This document shows, piece by piece, positions 53,718 through 64,000 of a stretch of 64,000 nt of DNA. Within the stretch, counting starts at the first letter, position 1, and the number at the start of each line of letters is the position of its first letter. Source of the DNA: Latrodectus hesperus. Taxonomy: Eukaryota > Arthropoda > Arachnida > Araneae > Theridiidae. The position numbers and the translations under genes were made by a program. The notes beneath the pieces were generated by a model. It ran no database searches and was not told the DNA's origin. It was given only the letters and a program-made list of their open reading frames with translations. Location of the stretch: positions 124,921,057-124,985,056 of the forward strand of contig CM075850.1 of NCBI GenBank assembly GCA_037975125.1. The letters run 5' to 3'.

Positions 53718-55026
53718 TAATACTATGTCTAAATAAAGTGGTAAAAATTACTTTTAAGAATTTGCTTCATTATTCAGAAATAAAAATATTTAAAATATTT
53801 TAAATAAGAATTCGGCATTTCATCATCGTCTTTCCCTGTCGCTTACATGTGGGGATTTTCAAAAGATTTTTTAGTATTATTTTGATTTGTTTTGGGAGAA
53901 AAAGATTTATAAAAAAACATTTCTTTACTAAAAGTTAATAACACAAAATAAATATTTAAAAATTTGATGTTTTCAGTAGACTAATATAAAATTCTTTGTC
54001 ACTTCTACAATATAATAAAATTTCGGAAAATGCTTATTAACAAATCAAAATTATTTGACACCACACACAGGTTACTGCTCTTCACTTATTTGTTAATCTA
54101 CATTAACAATTAATGGGTTTAAAATAAAAATTTTAAAAAAATCTTTTTAAAAAATTTTAAACTAAAAGTAACACTGACGGCACATTAATATGTGTCTAAA
54201 GTTTATTTCGAGATACTTTTAAATATAAACTGAAGATTTTGCTATGTATTTTATTTCTGTTTTTGCATGCACATTTGTCACTGTGAGTCCTTGGGAGTAT
54301 TCCTAATTTCCTCTTTTATGAAACGAGAATAAGGCGCGTTGGATATTAAAATGCCTTATTATCTTCGGCCATTAGTCAGTCCAGTACTCAGTATCAAAGT
54401 AATCTTTATCAAGATTGATTAAGGTCTAATAGTAGAACCAAGTTGTCTGGAGTGAAAGCTCAGAAGTTCAAAACCAGCAACTGTTAAAGTGCCGATAGAT
54501 GATGCCTTTCTGCTTTCAGCCTGTTTAACTGTTGTAATGATGATGTGATGGATGTGAGAGTTTGGAAATCTTCCAGGTTTTCTGTATTGCTACATTTTAA
54601 TGCGATCACGTTAAAAACTATCTTGGAAGCAAATATTAATCACAACAATATTAATAAATCCTGTAGCCTCCTTCATCTGCAAAGATATTTATTATGCTAT
54701 GCTAAATTATATTTTAACTTTCAGCTCACAATGGGCTGGTGGTAAAACTGCACGGTTATATACTTGAATTCTTAACTGCTTGTTGAAATGGAAAATGAAA
54801 CAGAGCTGATGCAACTGACTGGATGCGTATCTGTCAAAGGGGATGTTTAAGAAGAACAGATACATAATAATTTGTGACGCATAAATACAGTTATCTGTGA
54901 AAAGATCTTCCCAGAAGTCATTACTCAGCGATTGTTAAATGCTTTAAAATATCATTCAGTTATTACTCTTTGCAATGTTGGCAATTAAAACTGAAATCCT
55001 GGTTTAACCAATGTTCTTCATTACGC
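53718..55026. other. AT-rich spacer
   Basis: A repeat F copy in plus orientation lies near 54280-54360 (GTCCTTGGGAGTATTCC). No gene is supported. Confidence 0.45.
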
Positions 55027-55030
55027 TTAA

Positions 55031-55748
55031 CCCGCTCGTTAAGAATGCCGCAAATATGCGTCACCGCTAGATGCCCTTCAGGGCCTAAAGCCGCATCCAT
55101 GCGTTAAGGTGAACTCTATGTAGTAAGACGATCGCCTCACAGTAGCGTCGTGCTTCTTAGGGACGAAATATTTACTACCAGATGGAATTTCTATTCCATG
55201 TTCCATTCAAAAGGTTGCCATTGCATATTAGTACTTCTTCCTGTGTGATCAGAATGGGGTCCGTCAAGTGTTTGTAATTTATTGGATTTTCGTGAATGTA
55301 AATATAAACACGTGCTAGTGAGTGAAAAGCGGAACACGTGGTAAAGAGCCTTTTAACTCATTTTGAAGAAGTTGTTTATAGTTTCGATTCTACTTTAGGA
55401 TTTTGTGGGAGATTTTCTATCATGTGTTTTACTTTTTTTTAGATTTTTTTGAGTACTTTATGGTTACTAAAAAGTACTGTAACTAAAAGTATTAGTTTCT
55501 ATTGTTAAATATTAATTACTTAAATTAATTTTTTTCTTATGATTGAAATTATGATATTTTTAATCCATATTTAAAAATGGTTCCATTTCTACGTAAGGTA
55601 TACATTTTATCCATTACTATGTGCTGCGTACTTTCCGAAGTTGCATATTAGACTTAGCAGGGGAAGATGCCTGGAACTGTAGTCACTATCAGCTTGTACC
55701 AGCTCCATCTTGGGAGAAAGCCTATCCCCCGCTGATGTACCCAAAGGG
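55031..55748. mobile_element. Possible piggyBac-like non-autonomous element, 718 bp
   Basis: TTAA lies at both edges (55027-55030 and 55749-55752). The interior starts CCC and ends GGG, the terminal pattern of piggyBac elements. Both ends are GC-rich (AATGCCGCAAATATGCGTC; ATCTTGGGAGAAAGCC) while the middle is AT-rich. The inverted repeats beyond the first bases match poorly, and no transposase is present. Confidence 0.35.
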
Positions 55749-55752
55749 TTAA

Positions 55753-56614
55753 ATGTTTCACTTGTGGCGCATAAAATTTGCTTTATTGGTTATTGTCACC
55801 TTTTCTGATAATAGTAAATTCTTTCAACTGTGTAATAACCAGTTATCATATTGGTACGTTTATATAGTTATTTATATTATTTATTTATTACATATAAAAT
55901 TTACTATGTGCTAAACTGTTATTGGGAAATGAAATTCTTATTTGTGATCAGGTAGTGAATTCGATACCAAATAAGTGCTAGGAATGGTTAAACACACTAG
56001 AATTCACATAGGGTTCAACATCCTTTCAATGGCGTTTCATTTGAGGGCAGAATGCCAGCTCAGAGGTCAATTTCACTACTTGATCGTAGTTCAAAAGCAC
56101 AAGATTTTTGGCGGTATGAAGCGTTTTGGTTGGCAGAAACAGTAAGCAGAAAAAGTTTTGTGATATTCTATCTTACTATATTTTTCATGAAAAATTTTTG
56201 TCAATAGTTTAAAATCAAATTCTAAGATTATTATTGTTATTTTACTATTATTAATAGTAAAATATAGTTTCAAAATCAGAAGAACAGGAGAGTAGAAGTG
56301 AAATGTAGACTTCTGAGTGACATGAAACAAACTTTCGATTTCAGAAAAAGAAGACACTCAACTTTCCTTTACGAAGAACTGGCACTACAATAATGAGTGT
56401 TGGTTCATCTGAATCCGACAATCCCCCATAATTTTGGACTATGAGTAAACAAAAGTCGGTAGTACTTAAATTGATATAAGTACTTGAATCTCCGTACTTG
56501 TCTAATAAAAAAAATGAACTGAAAAAGCCACTTCGACACAATGATCTTTAGTCAGTAAAGAAATCGTAATTTCTCAAAAAGAAACGAGATATTTTGACTG
56601 TTACGTGAGTCCTC
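55753..56614. other. AT-rich spacer with core repeat
   Basis: A tRNA-like GAATTCGATACCAAAT lies near 55964 and a core repeat copy (GCCAGCTCAGAGGTCAATTT) near 56051. No gene is supported. Confidence 0.45.
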
Positions 56615-56617
56615 CAA

Positions 56618-56850
56618 AACTATCCAGGGCAAAGTGACACATCATTTGCCACGGACAGTGGTTTGGAGGATGACCACGCATTCACCCCCACTGGGTTGAT
56701 GGAGCTCCATGGGCTGGGGACATGTCCATGTGAATCTGAAACTTCCAAAGTCCTTCTGCTGGTGTTGCGTGGATGGGGAGAGAACGATATCTCTGGCATG
56801 GCCTCATCACCTAACGGTGAATCCAGAAAATTTCAAGCACCCACTTTGAT
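56618..56850 (+). repeat. SINE family I copy, 3' part missing
   Basis: ATCATTTGCCACGGACAGTG and GGTGTTGCGTGGATGGGGAG match 44888. It breaks off after the core and continues into a repeat F-like end (AAAATTTCAAGCACCCAC). Confidence 0.75.
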
Positions 56851-56861
56851 ATGTGTATTGT

Positions 56862-57835
56862 TGTTGTCACTTATGACACTTGGACAAGCCAAGCTCGCTA
56901 TGCCGTCGGCTATGGGAATTTAAGTCAGAAGGATTCGTTTTTCGATTAATCAGAACACCACAAAGGCGAAATTAAGACATTGTATTAAACTCCCCAGTAG
57001 ATGGCGCCACTAGAGTATTTACTCCTTCAATTTTGACAGTGAATTCAAGGGAGAGGAAATTTTCTCCAGATCATTACACCCATGGTAACAGCTCAACGAC
57101 CTGGAACCGTGTACGTGTACTTTCCTGGGGCTTGAGCAGCCACCAGGCGCGTCGGCAGGTGGTGGATCGCCGAATATCCTGTAGAAATGACAGGATAGCC
57201 TTGAATATTGAATCAGAGGCCGCGAAGCAGCTCCCGTAAACCCTGGTGTTATGCGACCCGTGCCTAGGGTTATTTGGCATCGCGGTAATGGTGTCTTAAC
57301 GGAGCCTCTAGTTGCCTGGCGAATTTCTAGAGTAATTTGCCTTGCCCAGTAACTCAGGCAGATGGGACTGTTTCAGCAAGACCCTATCTGCTGGAAATGT
57401 CATACGCAAAAGGAAACGACAGAGGATATCATTTACGAATGCGAGGCTCTTGCCCTCCCTTGTTTAACTTCTTTAGGCATCATCCATACTAGAGAGTTAC
57501 ACCTAGACTCCATTAAAGGGTGATCGGACTTTATTAATAAAGTGGGTGACCCGAGCCACTGGAACTAGGAAACATTGGGTTTGGAGTTAAAGTGGTAAAA
57601 AATGCTGATAAAAGCAGAGGTGCCCAATGACATACAAAACCAACTTTAAAAAGAAGAAGAAGAAGAACAGCTTAACGACCGACCACAGGACTTTCGATTC
57701 CACAGATTTAACGAACTCGAATATCGTATATACTCGGTGAGGCTTTGGCGGAATTGGGAATGGAACCCAGCACTTCCGGGAGGAACGCCGATACCCTAAC
57801 AGCTAGGCTACTATGGCTCTCGATATATCTAAATG
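56862..57835 (-). repeat. SINE family H copy interrupted by a LINE
   Basis: Pieces 56862-57101 and 57681-57835 form one minus-strand family H SINE: tail TTGGACAAGCCAAGCTCGC, middle TTTTCTCCAGATCATTACACC, then CGACCACAGGACTTTCG and GGGAATGGAACCCAGC. The LINE at 57102-57665 splits it. Confidence 0.82.
57102..57665 (+). mobile_element. Short LINE copy with an extra, non-collinear 5' segment, 15-bp TSD
   Basis: AACAGCTCAACGACC (57087-57101) and AACAGCTTAACGACC (57666-57680) are a near-perfect duplication. From 57361 the insert matches the LINE at 43368 through knuckle, stop, 3' UTR and (GAA)n tail, with roughly nine in ten bases identical by eye. The knuckle is damaged (CTGTGG-type changes, loss of EETAKH). 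The first 260 bp (57102-57360) are GC-rich and not part of the adjacent LINE coding sequence as seen in the other copy. They may be the LINE 5' UTR joined by internal deletion, or another RNA joined by template switching. Confidence 0.82.
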
Positions 57836-58545
57836 CTAAAAATGCAAAACCCACTCCACAGTGTTTCCCAGCTTCGACACACGTCATCGAACGGCTGGTA
57901 TCAAACCTTTGACCTTCTACCCCAAAGAGAACAAGAGAGTTTTTTGTTGACATTTCGACCACGACATTTAAACGCGGTTCAAAATTACGAATCGTTAAAT
58001 TATGATGTTTAGGAGGATCAGTAGAAATAGATAACTGTAAAAGAATCCTACAAAATAAGAGAGCAATCGTGCACTATTGTATTTCTATTTCAGTCTGGGA
58101 TTCATTTTGGGCGAGAAATACTCCCCATTTCATTTGTATCCCCCAGGGAACAAGAACGGAAATAATCGGGATGAATAAGTGATTGATTTCTTTGCTGCTT
58201 CCCACACTCGTAACATTTCGAGACACTCACTCTCAGCAAACACGTTGGACCAATGAATTGCGACACACGTCGTCATAGCATTAACGGAAGCAAGGATTGA
58301 TTTCACTTTCAATAGATGTAAGTAGAGTCGACTTTTTCCTTTCTGCTGAACACCAAAACTTTTAATGTCATCTTTTGAAATAGATTAAAACAGTATCGTG
58401 CTAGATATGCACTCAAAACGAAAACAAAAATCGACGCACCAAGAAGCAGTTATCCGATGGAGACAAAATTCATTAACGGAAAAATGATGTACAGAATAGA
58501 AAATCGCTAAAATTTCATAATAAAATGATTTATTTCAAAATAACT
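57836..58545. other. Unassigned spacer
   Basis: Nothing recognisable. Confidence 0.45.
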
Positions 58546-58549
58546 AACG

Positions 58550-59215
58550 TAAGAGCTCAATCAAATGATGGCCGCCTCTAACTTAAATGACAGCTGCCAC
58601 ACGGTGTAACATAGAATAAATAAATCTCCCAGACGGGGTCCTGTGGTATTTCTTGCCAAATGTGCTCAAACTGCTCGAGTTGGATCATTGAAATTACATG
58701 ATAGGTGCAGTCGTCTTCCCATCATATCCCATATATGCTCGGTGGAAGAGCAATATGGCTGGCTGGCCAAGAAAGTGTTTGACAAGCTGTAAGATAGTTC
58801 GTAGCAACACGTGCCTTATGTGACCTGGCATTATATTGCTGAAAAATAAGGCCAGCGAACTGTGAAAGGAATAGTAGCAAAATTCAGTCGTCGATGTACC
58901 ATTGTGCTGTAAGTGTGCCTCTAATGACGACCAAAGGGGTCGACAAGGACTGATCGAGGGAAATTGCACTCTAGGCAAAACTACAGGTTGAGGGTGCAAT
59001 AGTGAAAGCGTGATTGATGTCTCCAGACGCGTCTTTGATGATCGTTAGGACACAAATGGAAGCGTAATTAGTCCCCTGTCAGTGCCTCCTCATACATGTC
59101 TGCCACGGTGGGTACTTGCAAAATTCTCTGAATTTCCTTCCCTGGGAAACGTGAATATGGCACACTGTTTTGAATGAATGAGTCCTGCATAAGGATGATT
59201 TACAATGTGGATGTT
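58550..59215 (-). mobile_element. Tc1-like transposase relic, C-terminal half
   Basis: In shifting minus-strand frames: VVIRGTLTAQWYIDD near 58935, FQQYNARSHKARVATNYL near 58840 (the catalytic D replaced by Y), LTACQTLSWPAS, a degenerate SP-type block ending in IYGI*WEDD near 58730, then LEQFEHIWQEIPQDPVWEIY to about 58610. It matches the layout of a Tc1 family distinct from the other relics here. N-terminal sequence is not recognisable beyond about 59100, and no terminal repeats were found. Confidence 0.75.
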
Positions 59216-59617
59216 AAAAAGGGTATTAAGGTACTTTCTTTATTTCCAATGACAGGACAAATACAAGAAATAACATAAATAAAACCCATGAAAAATCACA
59301 ACATAGACATGAGACGAAGACAGGACAGTACATAAACGTAAACGAGAAGACTGGACTCATGGCCCCAAAAGTTCTCTCGCTAGCCGATAAAGCGATAATT
59401 CAGAGCTGCCATGCAGTGCAGCACAGCGGTGGGGGTGGGTCCTATTCATGGGTTCTGTCGAGTTGCGACGCAGAAATTCTATATACTTAACGGGCTCAAA
59501 TACAGTCATCAAATATTTGTATTTGATGTGGGAATCGAAGCCATAAAATATTTATCTGAATGTCATAATATTACCATGATATTGAAAGCTCAACAAATCT
59601 AATATGTATTTTATATA
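59216..59617. other. Spacer
   Basis: Nothing recognisable. Confidence 0.4.
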
Positions 59618-59619
59618 TA

Positions 59620-61319
<1,700 letters not shown>

Positions 61320-61333
61320 GTCGTCATGGCAAC
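61320..61333 (+). promoter_or_regulatory. X-box-like site
   Basis: GTCGTCATGGCAAC fits the degenerate RFX X-box consensus and sits in a locally GC-richer, non-repeat stretch (about 61080-61440). Confidence 0.25.
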
Positions 61334-62331
61334 GGACACAAACATCTAGAACGCATCTTTCTGGGTCCTTAATCCTGTGTTTTTTTCCAAGTGACGTTAA
61401 TTGTCAATTTCCTCTGCGGTTTTAAGGACAGGTGGTTGAGAAAAAGCGATAAAAATGTGCTGCATAGAATAAAATCCACAGGTTCATGACCTCCCCCCAT
61501 TGGTGCTAGAATTGGAGAAATGTAAATGTCTTGTTTATTTCAAAATCTTCTAACTTAAACCATATGTGTGGGCTATGTTTATAAGAATTAACAGAGATGT
61601 TTTCTTATAAACCTAGTATAGAAGGGGTTAAGGAGAAGATACGCCGTTTCCTCGATCAAATTGTCCAGTGATTTTGAATTAGAAATTGTGCTTCTAAATC
61701 CACGGCCCGTGAGAAACATTTTGAGCGGAAATGGCAAATTATCAGCCCCTTGAATCTTGACATCTATCTCCGAAAACCGTGAAAATTAATTTTTCTAACC
61801 TTATATCTTAAAACATTTTTCCTTTCCGTTTGAATACTATATCTCTAAAGATATTATGTTAATAGTGAGATTAGACATTGCAATGTAATATTGGAAAAAC
61901 TGGAAAAATAATCTTCAATTCCCAGAATTTTCGGCTTTCCCAAAATTTTCGGTTATTTTATGAAGAAAAATATTTTATTTATAAGAGTAATTTAATCTAA
62001 ATCTCTAAACAGCCTATATTCATCAAACAGCTAGAAAGTAATTACTTTTATATTCCAGTGTGGTTATTTGTCAAAGAGAAATTTCAGGGTTTCCTCCTTG
62101 TGACACGTGAATACGGCCCACTCTCTAACAAAAGGTCTTCCGAAAAGCAATAATGTATAGTGGTTATTAAAAAAGAGTTTATATTCACTCGGTCATTAAT
62201 ATCTATATTTCTATCTCTTTCATGGTCATTTGTTGAGATTTTCTTAGATGGGTATGTGGACATATTAATATGCATACAATACACGTAATTATGCTAATGA
62301 TTTAGGTACTTCAAATGACACTGATGAATAT
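61334..62331. other. AT-rich spacer
   Basis: A repeat F copy in plus orientation lies near 62080-62120 (TTTCAGGGTTTCCTCCTTG). Nothing else is recognised. Confidence 0.45.
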
Positions 62332-62858
62332 TACCTAAACTTTCATTTAAAATAGAGTCATTCCTAAACTTTCATTTAAAATAAGGAGTCCTTCCTAAAC
62401 TTTCATTTAAAATAAAGAGTCCTTCCTAAACTTTCATTTAAAATAAAGAATCCTTCCTAAACTTCCATTTAAAATAAAGAGTCCTTCCTAAACTTTCATT
62501 TAAAATAGAGAGTCCTTCTTAAACTTTCATTTAAAATAAAGAGTCCTTCCTAAACTTTCATTTAAAATAAAGAGTCCTTCCTAAACTTTCATTTAAAATA
62601 AAGAGTCTTTCCTAAACTTCCATTTAAAATAAAGAGTCCTTCCTAAACTTTCATTTAAAATAAAGAGTCCTTCCTAAACTTCCATTTAAAATAAGGAGTC
62701 CTTCCTAAACTTTCATTTAAAATAAGGAGTCCTTCCTAAACTTTCATTTAAAATAAAGAGTCCTTCCTAAACTTTCCTTTAAAATAAAGAGTCCTTCCTA
62801 AACTTTCATTTAAAATAAAGAGTCCTTCCTAAACTTTCATTTAAAATAAAGAGTCCTT
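62332..62858. repeat. 31-bp minisatellite, about 17 copies
   Basis: Unit CCTAAACTTTCATTTAAAAT plus AAAGAGTCCTT. Variants are TTTC/TTCC and AAAG/AAGG. The first unit is shorter. Very homogeneous. Confidence 0.95.
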
Positions 62859-64000
62859 ATTAGTCTGGTCGGGAGAACCGACGTTGTCACATTTCCGGAT
62901 GAAATGGATTAGATGCATGACCGATAGTCTTGATGAGAAGGATCTTGTAGATTAATTATACATAGTCTAATACAATTTCTTGGGTGAAAAGCTGTTATAA
63001 TTAATCACTGAGCTTCTAATTGATTCTTCAAAATTCAGCCTTCCATTCAACAGTTCAGAGGCTCGAAACCAACTACGAACAACGATGTTACAAATAGTAC
63101 TGGTTCCATTTATAAACGTAAAATCAAAATTAAATTTCGTACTCATTACGCAACCGTAGAAAGAAAGAAAGAAATGGAATGTGCAAATTATATAAATTAT
63201 CAATTCTTTGTGAAATTCGAAAAAAAAACTGCTACAGATGTCGACCTTCGTCACTTGACAAAAGAAAGTGAAACAATATTGATTAGAAAAATGGAAATAC
63301 ATAAATTGAGATAAAGAGCAGCAGTTCTTTATACACAATTTATTCAAATATAGTTTATCAATTAAATATAATTTATTACAGATTATTAATGAGCTTAACT
63401 CTTAATGTAATTGAATGGAAAAAGATTTAGTTATTATTAATAACTATTACTTCTCATAACTCTTTAATATTATTATTAACTTAAACTTTAATCAATAGTT
63501 TTTTATTCCAGTTTAAATAGATATTAAATATAAAGTTAAAAATTGATGACGTTAAACGTTTTTCGTTTTTCATTAAATTTTTGCCACTGGATATTATATT
63601 ATGAATAAACTATTTTCACAAGAAAACAAGCTTTTTTGAGAATTTAAAGTATATAAATTAATTTGCACTGCTTAAAATCATCGTTATTCTATAGTAACAG
63701 AAATATGCATCCATATGTAAAAAAAATCAAAAATCATGAAAAACATTTTTATCGAGTAATAATTTTCACTTGCAGAAAAAAATTATTTATTAGATATAAA
63801 TACAAACGTTAATAGTGATAAAAGCAAAGTGATAAATTCTTGAAAAGGAAATAATTCGTAATATTAAATATTCTGTAAAAAAAATTCTCATTCCTATCGA
63901 AAGTTCTTGGAAGTTTTCTTTAAATAGCTCCAAACCTATATGTAAGCTAAATTAAATTTGGGTAAAACCCCTTTAATAGATACAATTTTGAGCCCTAGAA
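62859..64000. other. AT-rich right end
   Basis: A core repeat fragment lies near 63235 (ACAGATGTCGACCTTCGTC). The minus strand is open for 126 codons (63347-62967) across it, rich in Phe, Ser and Cys, which I take as non-coding. Confidence 0.45.

Noticed and set aside
62967..63347. A 126-residue minus-strand protein gene
   Set aside because: It crosses a copy of the dispersed core repeat and has low-complexity Phe/Ser composition.

Overview
The window looks like intergenic or intronic DNA from an AT-rich arthropod genome, most likely a spider. The organism call is an inference. It rests on the mix of Tc1-like DD34E transposases, RNase H-bearing non-LTR retrotransposons, many tRNA-derived SINEs and very long (AT)n tracts, and on resemblance to transposase and RNase H fragments I associate with orb-weaver genomes. 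I see no bacterial operons, no rRNA, no CRISPR array and no full-length host protein gene.

Layout. 1-5 kb: a non-LTR reverse transcriptase ORF on the minus strand runs off the left edge. It is followed by tandem SINEs carrying a perfect hairpin, and by a SINE split by a second SINE and a hAT-like MITE, both with clear target-site duplications (TSDs). 5-12 kb: (AT)n tracts, a Tc1-like relic with a SINE inside it, a 103-bp two-part tandem repeat, and more SINEs. 12-15 kb: a 5'-truncated LINE, a SINE, the best host-gene candidate (13385-13919, minus, two exons) and a three-monomer higher-order repeat. 15-22 kb: single-copy-like AT-rich DNA, a GC-richer island with an X-box-like site, a 350-bp (AT)n tract, a LINE 3' end and a nearly complete Tc1 copy. 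23-26 kb: a probable solo LTR and another Tc1 relic. 27-34 kb: a 47-bp minisatellite, then two related loci (28645-29345 and 32240-33224) in which a SINE and its 3' flank appear to have been copied together. 34-44 kb: mostly AT-rich DNA with a perfect 34-bp-arm palindrome, a (GT)n tract, SINEs and a LINE. 44-58 kb: SINEs sharing one 3' tail, two Tc1 relics (one with intact 26-bp terminal repeats) and a LINE inserted in a SINE. 58-64 kb: a Tc1 relic, a 951-bp mariner derivative with about 175-bp inverted repeats, a second X-box-like site and a 31-bp minisatellite.

How the parts relate. Most recognisable sequence is dead mobile DNA. LINE copies are 5'-truncated with TSDs, as expected from target-primed reverse transcription. 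Several SINE families end in (CAA)n, like one LINE here, which suggests shared mobilisation. Tc1/mariner copies and retroelement tails often abut (AT)n tracts. Intervals not assigned to an element were read for ORFs, tRNA-like boxes and repeats, and are listed as such.
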